This document shows, piece after piece, positions 6,514 to 13,994 of a stretch of DNA of 14,944 nt. The stretch is from an uncultured Erysipelotrichaceae bacterium (GTDB taxonomy: Bacteria; Bacillota_I; Bacilli_A; Erysipelotrichales; Erysipelotrichaceae): NCBI GenBank assembly GCA_902782955.1, contig CACZPD010000145.1:1-14944 (forward strand), in the 5' to 3' direction. Made by a program: the position numbers and the translations under genes. Positions within the stretch are counted from its first letter, which is position 1, and the number at the start of each line of letters is the position of its first letter. The notes below the pieces were generated by a model. It saw only the letters and a list, made by a program, of their open reading frames with translations. It was not told the DNA's origin and did not search any database.

Positions 6514-8769
6514 TCAGTTCCTTCCGAAGCGTTCCATCAGCCTTGCCATGGCATCGTCCATGGTGACTTCCTTCTTCTTCGGCTTGTTCTGGTTCTTTCC
6601 TTTTTTCTTCCTGTATTTGACAGCTGCGTCTCTTTCCTGCAGTTTTTCCAGCGGAAGCAGGCTCAGCTGCACACGGCCGCGTTCCTCTTCCACCGCATAG
6701 ACCCATACAGTAACGATATCACCGACGGAAACGACTTCCGAAGGATGGCTGATCCGTTTCATGGACATATGGGAGATATGCGCAAGACCGTCCTCATGCA
6801 GGCCGATATCGATGAAGGCACCGAAATCGACGACATTGCGTACTGTGCCGGACAGCTGGTCGCCGACAGACAGGTCGCTGATCTCCAGCACGTCGCTCTT
6901 CAGCAGGGCGCCTTCGAACTGGTCACGGTAGTCTCTCAGCGGCTGACGGATCGCGTCTTCGATATCCTTCAGCGTATAAGCGTCAATGCCCAGATCTTTT
7001 GTCTTTTCCTGGTCGAATTCAGCGTCTGCCTGGCCAAGTGCGGTGATGCCGCAGGCAGCCATCAGTTTCTTCGCGGCTTCATAGCTTTCCGGATGGATCG
7101 AAGTCTCATCCAGCGGTTCCTCGCCGCCTACGATACGCAGGAAGCCGGCGCACTGGGTAAATGTCTTCGCACCCATCTTTTTAACGTTCATCAGCTGGTT
7201 CCGGTTGGTAAAGCGTCCGTTGGCGTTGCGGTAGTTGACGATCTCCGCCGCGCTTGCCTTGTTCAGACCGGAAATATGCATGAGCAGTTCCGGGGAAGCG
7301 GTATTGACATCACAGCCGGTACGGTTGACGGCTTTCATGATCGCTTCATCCAGACGTTCGGATAATGCCTTCTGCGGCAGGTCATGCTGATACTGGCCGA
7401 CACCGATGGATTTCGGATCGATCTTGATCAGCTCTGCCAGCGGGTCCAGCAGTCTTCTGCCGATGGACACGGCGCTTCTTTCCTCGACCTGCAGATCCGG
7501 GAATTCCGCCCTGGCGATATCGCCTGCGGAATAGACGGAAGCGCCTGCCTCGGAAACGATCGCATAGCTGACGGAAAGATGATAGTCACGGATCAGGTCG
7601 GCCACGAACTTCTCGCTTTCACGGGAAGCGGTGCCGTTTCCGATCGCGATGATCTCGATATTGTACCGTTTGATCAGGTCCAGCATCTTCTTCCTGGCTT
7701 CTTCCACTTTGCCGACCGGGGCATGCGGATAGATCTTGTCGATCTTCAGCATCTTGCCGGTCTCATCCAGGACTGCAAGTTTGCAGCCGGTACGGAACGC
7801 CGGGTCAAACCCGAGCACGATCCTGCCCTTCAGCGGCGGCTGGAGTAATAATTTCTCGAGGTTCATGGAGAAGATCTCGATGGATTTTGTCTGCGCTCTT
7901 TCACTCAGTTCAGAGCGGATCTCTCTTTCAACGGACGGGAAAAGCAGTCTCGAACAGCCGTCTTCGGCAGCTTCCCTGAGCGCATCCAGGACGACGGATT
8001 CCTTCCCGTGCGTCAGGTTCTTCAGCGCTTCTTCCTGCAGATGTTCCTCATCAAAGACGAACGATACGGAAATGACTTTTTCCTTTTCCGCACGGTCGAT
8101 CGCCATGATCCTGTGATCCGCGATCTGCGTTACCTTCTCGCTGTACTCGTAGTACATCTTATAGACCTGGTTTTCATCCTTGGCGTCCTTCTTCAGTTTT
8201 GTTTCAATGACGCCTGTATTCGTGATGAAATCCTTGAATGCCCATCTCTGCTTGGCGTTGTCGCTGACAACTTCCGCGATGATATCCTTCGCGCCCTGTA
8301 CGGCAGCTTCCGCATTCTTAACGGTTTCGCTGACATATTTTTCAGCTTCCTGCATGAGGTCGCCTTCCTGCGGCATCCCCAGCATCCAGTCAGCCAGCGG
8401 CTGCAGGCCGTTCTTGATCGCCGCGGCGGCACGGGTCTTCTTTTTCTGCATATACGGACGGTAGATATCCTCGACCTGGGAAAGCTTCGTGCACTCTGCC
8501 ACGGACTTCCGGATCTCATCCGTCAGTTTGCCCTGTTCCTCGATGAGCTTCAGAACGCTTTCCTTCCGCTCTGCCAGCTTATTCTGATAGTCATACTGTT
8601 TCTGGATGAAGAGGATCTGTTCTTCATCCAGTCCCTTTGTCATTTCCTTACGGTAACGGGCAATGAACGGGACTGTATTCCCCTCTTCCAGAAGGGATAA
8701 TGTATTTTTTACCTGGTCAATGCCGACTTTGAGTTCCGAGGCAATGGCCCTGATAATATTCTCATTCAT
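6514..8769 (-). CDS. tex: Tex family RNA-binding transcription accessory protein
   Basis: A 751-residue homologue of Tex, the bacterial relative of eukaryotic Spt6, which binds nucleic acid and associates with the transcription machinery. Domains in order: N-terminal helical region with PFIARYRKE at 34-42; a YqgF/RNase H-like domain from about 315 (VLGFDPAFRTGCKLAVLD); helix-hairpin-helix motifs at about 487-545 (VNTASPELLMHISGLN, MGAKTFTQCAGFLRI); an S1 domain at 634-705 (GTVRNVVDFGAFIDIGLHEDG); and a lysine-rich linker at 718-733 before a short helical tail. The start at 8769 is chosen because GGAGG lies 9 nt before it and the frame's earlier codons have no ribosome site and overlap the promoter. 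It is full length for the family and transcribed alone: own promoter upstream, own terminator downstream. Confidence 0.96.
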   Translation of the reverse strand: MNENIIRAIASELKVGIDQVKNTLSLLEEGNTVPFIARYRKEMTKGLDEEQILFIQKQYDYQNKLAERKESVLKLIEEQGKLTDEIRKSVAECTKLSQVEDIYRPYMQKKKTRAAAAIKNGLQPLADWMLGMPQEGDLMQEAEKYVSETVKNAEAAVQGAKDIIAEVVSDNAKQRWAFKDFITNTGVIETKLKKDAKDENQVYKMYYEYSEKVTQIADHRIMAIDRAEKEKVISVSFVFDEEHLQEEALKNLTHGKESVVLDALREAAEDGCSRLLFPSVEREIRSELSERAQTKSIEIFSMNLEKLLLQPPLKGRIVLGFDPAFRTGCKLAVLDETGKMLKIDKIYPHAPVGKVEEARKKMLDLIKRYNIEIIAIGNGTASRESEKFVADLIRDYHLSVSYAIVSEAGASVYSAGDIARAEFPDLQVEERSAVSIGRRLLDPLAELIKIDPKSIGVGQYQHDLPQKALSERLDEAIMKAVNRTGCDVNTASPELLMHISGLNKASAAEIVNYRNANGRFTNRNQLMNVKKMGAKTFTQCAGFLRIVGGEEPLDETSIHPESYEAAKKLMAACGITALGQADAEFDQEKTKDLGIDAYTLKDIEDAIRQPLRDYRDQFEGALLKSDVLEISDLSVGDQLSGTVRNVVDFGAFIDIGLHEDGLAHISHMSMKRISHPSEVVSVGDIVTVWVYAVEEERGRVQLSLLPLEKLQERDAAVKYRKKKGKNQNKPKKKEVTMDDAMARLMERFGRN

Positions 8770-8793
8770 AGCTGTGAACCTCCAATGCGCAAT

Positions 8794-8802
8794 ATCATAA
8801 CA
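8794..8802 (-). promoter_or_regulatory. Extended -10 promoter of tex
   Basis: TG-T-TATGAT reads on the minus strand at 8802-8794, an extended -10 element. No good -35 stands 17 nt upstream, which is common for extended -10 promoters. The start would be near 8787. Confidence 0.5.
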
Positions 8803-8861
8803 CGTTTCAGGGAAATTTGCTGTGAAACTGCGGGCATTTGACAATCGTAAAGTATTCCCGT

Positions 8862-8890
8862 TTCAGCCGTATCCCGTTTTGATATATAAT
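8862..8890 (+). promoter_or_regulatory. Promoter of the SPFH operon
   Basis: A perfect TATAAT (8885-8890) lies 30 nt before the ATG. The hexamer 17 nt upstream, TTCAGC (8862-8867), is a weak -35, so activation or low basal strength is possible. Confidence 0.55.
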
Positions 8891-8920
8891 AGGAATATCA
8901 CTTATTACGGAGGTGGAATT

Positions 8921-9847
8921 ATGTTATTTAAATACATTTTCTGGATCGCAGTCGTTCTGATCGTACTGATCCTCCTGCTGTCCTGCCTGAACATCGTTCC
9001 GCAGGAGAACGCGTATGTCATCGAACGTTTCGGTGAATTCCTGACCACATGGAATGCCGGTCTGCATTTCAAGGTGCCGATCATCGACCGAATCAGCCGC
9101 AGGGTGCTGCTGAAGGAACAGGTCGCAGACTTCGCACCGCAGCCGGTCATCACAAAAGACAACGTCACGATGTCCATCGACAGCGTCGTATACTTCAAGG
9201 TTCTTGATCCCAAACTGTACGCATACGGTGTGGAAAACCCGATCATGGCTATGGAAAACCTGACCGCCACAACACTGCGTAACATCATCGGTGACCTCAC
9301 ACTCGACGGCACCCTGACATCCAGGGAAACGATCAACTCACAGATGCTGACGATCATCGACGAAGCAACTGACGCATGGGGCATCCGAGTCAACCGTGTC
9401 GAGCTGAAGAACATCCAGCCGCCGGCAGCCATCCGTGAAGCCATGGAAAAACAGATGAAGGCTGAACGTGAAAAACGTGCCGCCATCCTCGCGGCTGAAG
9501 GTCACAAGCAGTCCATGATCCTGGAAGCTGAAGGTCAGAAGGAATCCGCAGTCCTGAACGCAGAAGCGAAGAAACAGGCAACGATCCTCGCGGCTGAAGC
9601 GGAAAAGGAAAAAGAGATCCGTGAGGCAGAGGGCCGTGCGGAAGCGATCCGCAAGATCCACGAAGCTACCGCGGAAGGTCTCAAAGCCATCAAGGAAGCA
9701 GGCGCTGATGATTCCGTTATCAAGCTGAAGAGTCTGGAAGCCTTCCAGGCAGCTGCCAACGGCAATGCCACGAAGATCATCATCCCGTCTGACATCCAGG
9801 GAATCGCAGGACTCGCGGAAGGCGTCCTGGAAAGTGTTAAGAAATGA
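8921..9847 (+). CDS. SPFH/band-7 (stomatin/prohibitin-like) membrane protein
   Basis: A 308-residue membrane scaffold protein. A single N-terminal hydrophobic segment (about 3-23) anchors it, followed by the SPFH domain: VPQENAYVIERFGEF at 26-40, GLHFKVPIIDR at 47-57, the NVTMSIDSVVYFKV strand at 81-94 and the VELKNIQPP end motif at 160-168. Residues 187-241 form five 11-residue repeats of the type ILAAEGxKQSx, giving a long hendecad coiled coil for oligomerisation; the C-terminus is hydrophobic. The start at 8921 is set by GGAGG 7 nt upstream, rejecting an open frame back to 8822 that runs through the promoter. Such proteins organise membrane microdomains and often pair with NfeD or a membrane protease; here no NfeD is present and a 98-residue membrane protein is coupled instead. 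Confidence 0.93.
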   Translation: MLFKYIFWIAVVLIVLILLLSCLNIVPQENAYVIERFGEFLTTWNAGLHFKVPIIDRISRRVLLKEQVADFAPQPVITKDNVTMSIDSVVYFKVLDPKLYAYGVENPIMAMENLTATTLRNIIGDLTLDGTLTSRETINSQMLTIIDEATDAWGIRVNRVELKNIQPPAAIREAMEKQMKAEREKRAAILAAEGHKQSMILEAEGQKESAVLNAEAKKQATILAAEAEKEKEIREAEGRAEAIRKIHEATAEGLKAIKEAGADDSVIKLKSLEAFQAAANGNATKIIIPSDIQGIAGLAEGVLESVKK

Positions 9848-10140
9848 GAGCTTTTACGGAATCGTTCTGGTTCCTGTTCGTCCTGACCTTCGGGATCATC
9901 TTTATCGCGGTGATCTCGATCGTCTCGGCCGCCCTGCGGAAAGCAGTGCGCCGTCCGGTCAGATCTTCGGACGGGCACATCGTGCCTGAAGAGCAGGACC
10001 TGACATGTGAGACCGAATACGGCCATCACCACGCACCCACACCTCCCGGGTCAAGGTATATCGTGCACGAAGACCCGCCCCAGGGATATGTGGTGCTCAA
10101 CGGAATCAAACGTAAGATCAGCGACTGCAAATATCTCTGA
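9844..10140 (+). CDS. Small single-pass membrane protein coupled to the SPFH gene (unknown function)
   Basis: I do not recognise this 98-residue protein. It has one hydrophobic segment (about 8-31) and then a basic patch (RKAVRRPVR, 32-40), so the C-terminal part should stay in the cytoplasm. That tail contains HHHAPTPP at 61-68 and ends in the basic, Cys-containing KRKISDCKYL. Its ATG overlaps the TGA of the SPFH gene (ATGA, 9844-9847), so the two are very likely translated together. The position usually held by an NfeD-type partner of SPFH proteins suggests it is an accessory subunit, but it lacks the length and OB-fold character of NfeD. The function is an inference from context only. Confidence 0.8.
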   Translation: MRAFTESFWFLFVLTFGIIFIAVISIVSAALRKAVRRPVRSSDGHIVPEEQDLTCETEYGHHHAPTPPGSRYIVHEDPPQGYVVLNGIKRKISDCKYL

Positions 10141-10167
10141 TCCGGCTGACAGAAACAGAGGGATGAT

Positions 10168-11523
10168 ATGACAACAACGGATGTAAAGGAAAAAGGATTA
10201 CTGGCGGAAACGCTTAAAATGGCATGGCCCGCAGTACTGGAAAGTTTCTTCGTTTCCCTGGCGGGCATGATCGATACCATGATGGTCGCCGCCCTGGGAA
10301 CCTACGCAGTCGCGGCTGTCGGTCTTACCACCCAGCCGAAATTTATCGCTCTCTCGTTTTTCCTGGCGCCTAATATCGCAGTCAGCGCGCTGGTTGCCAG
10401 AAGACGCGGCCAGGGCAACCAGGAAGAAGCCAACCGCATCCTGTGCACAGCGCTTGTCTATACGCTGATCGCCTGTGTGATCGTGACCGGCATTACCGTC
10501 TTCGGGGCTGATCTGATTATGAAGCTGTGCGGATCAAATCCCGATACACACGCCGCCGCAGTGACCTATTTCCGCATTATCCAGGGAGGCATGTTCTTCA
10601 ATGTCCTGACCCTGGTCATCAACGCCGCCCAGAGAGGCAGCGGGAATACCCGGATCGCCATGACGACCAACGTAACTTCAAGCATCGTCAACGTCGTATT
10701 TAACTACCTGCTCATCGGCGGTCATCTCGGGTTCCCGAAACTCGGTCTGGTCGGTGCGGCGATTGCCACTGTCCTCGGAACTGTCATCGCCTTCATCATG
10801 AGCGTACGTTCCCTGTTTGCGAAGGAAAGCTACCTCAGCGTTCCCTTTATCAAAACGGAAAAGATCCGTGCTTCCCTGGAAGCCATGCAGTCGATCTTCC
10901 GGCTGGGATCCAACATGTTCCTGGAAAACATCGCCATGCGTGTAGGCTTCGTCTACACGGCTGTCATTGCCGCCAAGCTCGGCACCGACGCTTTCGCTGC
11001 CCACCAGGTCGGCATGAACTTCCTGAGTTTAGGCTTCTCGTTCGGTGACGGCATGCAGGTCACAGCGGTTGCCCTGATCGGCCGTAGCCTGGGTGAAAGG
11101 AACATCGAAAAGGCAAAGCGGTACGGCAGCCTGTGTCAAAGGACAGGTCTTGCAATCTCATGTATCCTGGCAGTGATCCTGTATTTCTTCGGCAGGAACC
11201 TGTTCTCCCTGTTCTTCACGGATGACCACGTTCTCAGTATGGGTGTTATGATCTGCCGGTTCATCATGGTCATCATCCTGTTCCAGATCTCACAGATCAT
11301 CTACGGCGGTGCCCTGCGCGGTGCCGGTGATGTCAAATACACACTGTTCGCCGCACTGATCTCCGTTACCCTGATCCGTACGGGCGTCACATGGCTGCTT
11401 ACAGGCGTGTTCCCGCTGGGTCTTGTCGGTATCTGGATCGGTATCCTCGCAGACCAGGTATCACGCTTCGTACTCCTGTCCCGCCGCTTCCGCAAAGGCG
11501 AATGGGCAGAGATGCTGATATAA
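10168..11523 (+). CDS. MATE family efflux transporter
   Basis: A 451-residue polytopic membrane protein of the MATE superfamily, which exports drugs or metabolites using a Na+ or H+ gradient. It has the expected length and about 12 hydrophobic segments in two similar halves: GMIDTMMVAALGTYAVAAVG at 33-52 in the first, and TDAFAAHQVGMNFLSLGFSFGDG at about 273-295 in the second. The matching loops ALVARRRGQGNQEEANR and ALIGRSLGERNIEKAKR (at roughly 75 and 300) show the internal duplication. AGAGGG lies 5 nt before the ATG. It begins 27 nt after the small membrane protein gene and is followed by a strong terminator, so it is probably the third gene of the SPFH operon. The substrate cannot be told from sequence. 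Confidence 0.94.
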   Translation: MTTTDVKEKGLLAETLKMAWPAVLESFFVSLAGMIDTMMVAALGTYAVAAVGLTTQPKFIALSFFLAPNIAVSALVARRRGQGNQEEANRILCTALVYTLIACVIVTGITVFGADLIMKLCGSNPDTHAAAVTYFRIIQGGMFFNVLTLVINAAQRGSGNTRIAMTTNVTSSIVNVVFNYLLIGGHLGFPKLGLVGAAIATVLGTVIAFIMSVRSLFAKESYLSVPFIKTEKIRASLEAMQSIFRLGSNMFLENIAMRVGFVYTAVIAAKLGTDAFAAHQVGMNFLSLGFSFGDGMQVTAVALIGRSLGERNIEKAKRYGSLCQRTGLAISCILAVILYFFGRNLFSLFFTDDHVLSMGVMICRFIMVIILFQISQIIYGGALRGAGDVKYTLFAALISVTLIRTGVTWLLTGVFPLGLVGIWIGILADQVSRFVLLSRRFRKGEWAEMLI

Positions 11524-11530
11524 GGCTATA

Positions 11531-11554
11531 GCCGGCAGAAATGCCGGTTTTTTT
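11531..11554 (+). terminator. Intrinsic terminator after the MATE gene
   Basis: CCGGCA-GAAA-TGCCGG, a GC-rich 6-bp stem with a stable GAAA loop, is followed by seven T. It lies 7 nt after the MATE stop codon. Confidence 0.95.
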
Positions 11555-11600
11555 GATGCAAAATACTGTAAACCGGAACCGGAATCCATTAACATTAAGA

Positions 11601-11606
11601 TATAAA
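11601..11606 (+). promoter_or_regulatory. Likely -10 box of the yjjI-yjjW operon
   Basis: TATAAA lies just upstream of the ribosome site GAGAGGGA. No convincing -35 stands 16-18 nt upstream, where the sequence is ACCGGA within a tandem CCGGAA repeat (11573-11584). I see no clear FNR or Rex box. The close spacing to the ATG at 11623 means a very short leader. Confidence 0.35.
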
Positions 11607-11622
11607 AGAGAGGGATCAATGT

Positions 11623-13131
11623 ATGAGCGAAGCACTCAATATTATCAAGGATGAAACACTGACATACCGTCAGGAACTGATCGCACTGGCACGCCTCGGC
11701 GAAAGCACCGATGATACGGTACGCTACAGCGACGCATATTATGAAGCAAAGAACAAAGGCGCATTATGCGACCTGAACGAAGGCGTTATGCCCTACCGTC
11801 CGCGCTATATCTGTCCGGACTATGACCTGCTGTTTGAAAAGGGATGCGCATTCCTCGGCATCGAACCGCCGAAAGACCTGCTGGAAGCAGTCAACACCCT
11901 GGAGATCTTCTATGCCCATGTGCCTTCCATTACCACATATCCGGTATATCTGGGCGATCTGGATTCCCTTCTGAACCCGTTTGTTGAAAAGGAAGATCCC
12001 GCATTTGCAAAGAAGGTATTAAAGCTCTTCCTCCTGCAGATCGACAAGGTCCTGACCGATTCCTTTGTCCACTTTGATATCGGACCGGAAGACAATCCGA
12101 CAGCCAGGATGTTCCTGGAGCTGACCGAAGAGATGCAGCTAGCAGTACCGAATATCACTCTGAAATATGATCCGGAGCGCACCAGCAATGACTTTGCGCT
12201 GGCCTGCATCCGGTGCATGCTGAAGACAGCCAAACCGTCCTTTGCCAACCACAGGATGTTCGTGAAAGAATGGGGCGAAGATTATGCCATTGCCTCCTGC
12301 TATAACGGTCTGAAGAAGGCAGGCGGCGGATTTACGCTGCCCCGCATGCGCCTGTATGAATGCTCCCTGGACGCGAAAGACGCAGATGATTTCCTTGACC
12401 GGGTACTGCCTGCGTATATCGACCTCCAGCTGGAATATATGGACAAGCGCGTGAAGTTCATCGTTGAAGAATCCACATTCTTCAAGAACAACTTCCTGTC
12501 CACGGAAGGATTCGTAAAACAGGAAAACTTCACCGGCATGTTCGGTGTCGTCGGTCTTGCCGAGTGCTGCAACAACCTCCTCGGCATTACCGACAAGAAA
12601 AAAGGCTTCGGTCTGAACAAGGAAGCCACACAGCTCGGCGTAAAAATCATGGATGCCATTGAAAAACGAGTATCCGAACACGAAGCGCCGTACTGTGACG
12701 CATTTGATCACAGATACAGGCTGCACGCACAGGTCGGCATCGATACCGACGGCATGCAGGATTCTCCCGGCACCAGGATCCCGATCGGCGTGGAACCGAC
12801 CATGCTGGAACAGCTGGAAGTCAACCAGATCTTCCATAAATACTTCCCGACCGGCACCGGCGATATCTTCAAATTTGAAGAGACCTACATCCGCACCCCG
12901 GAAGCGATCCTGCCGATCATCAAGGGTTCCCTGGCAAACGGCCTGCGTTATTTCTCCGGTTATCTGGAAAACAACGATGTCGTACGTGTAACAGGCTACC
13001 TGGTCAAGAAATCCGAGATCGAAAAGCTCAATCAGAGAAAGCAGTCACTGAACAACGTAACGGTATTCGGCAAAGGCGCCCAGGACGGCGCGCACGCTTT
13101 GGACCGCAGGATCCAGAAACATGGCGACTAA
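11623..13131 (+). CDS. yjjI: YjjI family glycyl radical enzyme
   Basis: A 502-residue glycyl radical enzyme, close in length to E. coli YjjI. The C-terminal glycyl radical motif is RVTGYLV at 455-461, with G458 as the radical site. DYAIASC at 220-226 aligns by eye with the DYAIACC active-site loop of pyruvate formate-lyase, so C226 is the likely thiyl cysteine. A further C315-C316 pair sits in GLAECCNN. The enzyme would work only under anoxia, and oxygen would cleave the backbone at G458. The reaction of the YjjI family is not established to my knowledge; the pyruvate formate-lyase and diol dehydratase families are clearly more distant. The frame fixes the ATG at 11623, which has GAGAGGGA just upstream; an out-of-frame ATG stands 4 nt before. 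The last 11 nt overlap the activase gene. Confidence 0.9.
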   Translation: MSEALNIIKDETLTYRQELIALARLGESTDDTVRYSDAYYEAKNKGALCDLNEGVMPYRPRYICPDYDLLFEKGCAFLGIEPPKDLLEAVNTLEIFYAHVPSITTYPVYLGDLDSLLNPFVEKEDPAFAKKVLKLFLLQIDKVLTDSFVHFDIGPEDNPTARMFLELTEEMQLAVPNITLKYDPERTSNDFALACIRCMLKTAKPSFANHRMFVKEWGEDYAIASCYNGLKKAGGGFTLPRMRLYECSLDAKDADDFLDRVLPAYIDLQLEYMDKRVKFIVEESTFFKNNFLSTEGFVKQENFTGMFGVVGLAECCNNLLGITDKKKGFGLNKEATQLGVKIMDAIEKRVSEHEAPYCDAFDHRYRLHAQVGIDTDGMQDSPGTRIPIGVEPTMLEQLEVNQIFHKYFPTGTGDIFKFEETYIRTPEAILPIIKGSLANGLRYFSGYLENNDVVRVTGYLVKKSEIEKLNQRKQSLNNVTVFGKGAQDGAHALDRRIQKHGD

Positions 13132-13966
13132 AGCACCGATCAATAAAATCATCTCATTTTCCAATGTGGACGGACCCGGCAACCGGACGTCCGTCTTTTT
13201 CCAGGGATGCCACTTCAACTGCCTGTTCTGCCACAATCCGGAAACGATCAACCTGTGCATCGACTGCGGCATATGCATGGCAAAATGCCCTGCCGGCGCA
13301 CTCTCGCGGGATGAAGAAAACCGCATCACCTGGGACCGGGAAAAATGCGTCAACTGCGATACCTGCATCCGGGTATGTCCGCACAATTCCTCCCCCAAGA
13401 TCCAGTGGATGACACCGGAAGGCGTCATGCAGGAGATCCGGCGCAGCGCGCCGTATATCTCCGGCATCACCTGTTCCGGCGGGGAATGCACGATCTGGTA
13501 CGAGTTCATGCTGGAACTGTTTCAGAAGGTAAAGGAAATAGACAAGACCTGCCTGATCGATTCCAACGGATCGTTTGACTTCGAAAATGACCCGCGCATC
13601 CTGGAATACTGCGACGGCGTCATGCTGGATGTCAAGGCAGCGGGACCGGAATGGCACAGGAAGCTGACCGGGGCAGAGCGGGACACCGTGATCAAAAACC
13701 TGCACTACCTGCTGTCGATCGACAAGCTGTATGAAGTCAGGACACTGATCTTCCCCGACAGGGATCAGGAAAATGAAGAAACTGTCCGCTGTGTGGCGGA
13801 AACCATCGGGGACAGATGTTTCTACAAGATCATCCGCTACCGTCCCTTCGGCGTACGGGAGGAGAATCAGAAGATACTCGGTGAATTCACAACCGATGAA
13901 CAATACGCTGAAAAGTACGCACAGCTTGCCCGTGACCTCGGCGCTTCAAAAGCATATGTAGTATAA
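13121..13966 (+). CDS. yjjW: YjjW family glycyl radical enzyme activase (radical SAM)
   Basis: A 281-residue radical SAM enzyme that installs the glycyl radical on the upstream YjjI protein by reductive cleavage of S-adenosylmethionine. The SAM cluster motif is C30-x3-C34-x2-C37. An inserted ferredoxin-like domain binds two more 4Fe-4S clusters: C46, C49, C52, C56 and C76, C79, C82, C86. Further activase motifs are SNVDGPGNRTSVFFQGC at 14-30, SGGEC at 119-123 and MLDVKAA at 168-174. It overlaps yjjI by 11 bp, so the enzyme and activase are co-expressed as in E. coli, where yjjW and yjjI are also adjacent. The ATG at 13121 is kept because the N-terminal motif begins soon after. A terminator follows directly. 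Confidence 0.94.
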   Translation: MATKAPINKIISFSNVDGPGNRTSVFFQGCHFNCLFCHNPETINLCIDCGICMAKCPAGALSRDEENRITWDREKCVNCDTCIRVCPHNSSPKIQWMTPEGVMQEIRRSAPYISGITCSGGECTIWYEFMLELFQKVKEIDKTCLIDSNGSFDFENDPRILEYCDGVMLDVKAAGPEWHRKLTGAERDTVIKNLHYLLSIDKLYEVRTLIFPDRDQENEETVRCVAETIGDRCFYKIIRYRPFGVREENQKILGEFTTDEQYAEKYAQLARDLGASKAYVV

Positions 13967-13994
13967 AAAAATCCTGTTTCAACAGGATTTTTTT
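13965..13994. terminator. Bidirectional terminator between yjjW and argS
   Basis: A near-perfect palindrome: seven A, TCCTGTT, TC, AACAGGA, seven T. The practical stem is AATCCTG/CAGGATT with a six-base loop, and a U-tract follows on either strand. It overlaps the stop codons of both converging genes. Confidence 0.95.

Noticed and set aside
6745..8700. Long plus-strand open frames antisense to tex
   Set aside because: Codon-bias shadows of a well-supported Tex gene; composition is unlike real proteins and there are no start signals.
8838..8843. TTGACA consensus -35 box upstream of the SPFH gene
   Set aside because: It is 41 nt before the TATAAT and no -10 lies at 16-18 nt, so it probably is chance.
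11573..11584. Tandem CCGGAA repeat upstream of yjjI as a regulator site
   Set aside because: Only two short copies with no symmetry and no match to FNR or Rex sites.
12139..13903. Minus-strand open frames of 232 and 249 codons over yjjI and yjjW
   Set aside because: They mirror strongly supported coding frames with intact catalytic motifs on the plus strand.
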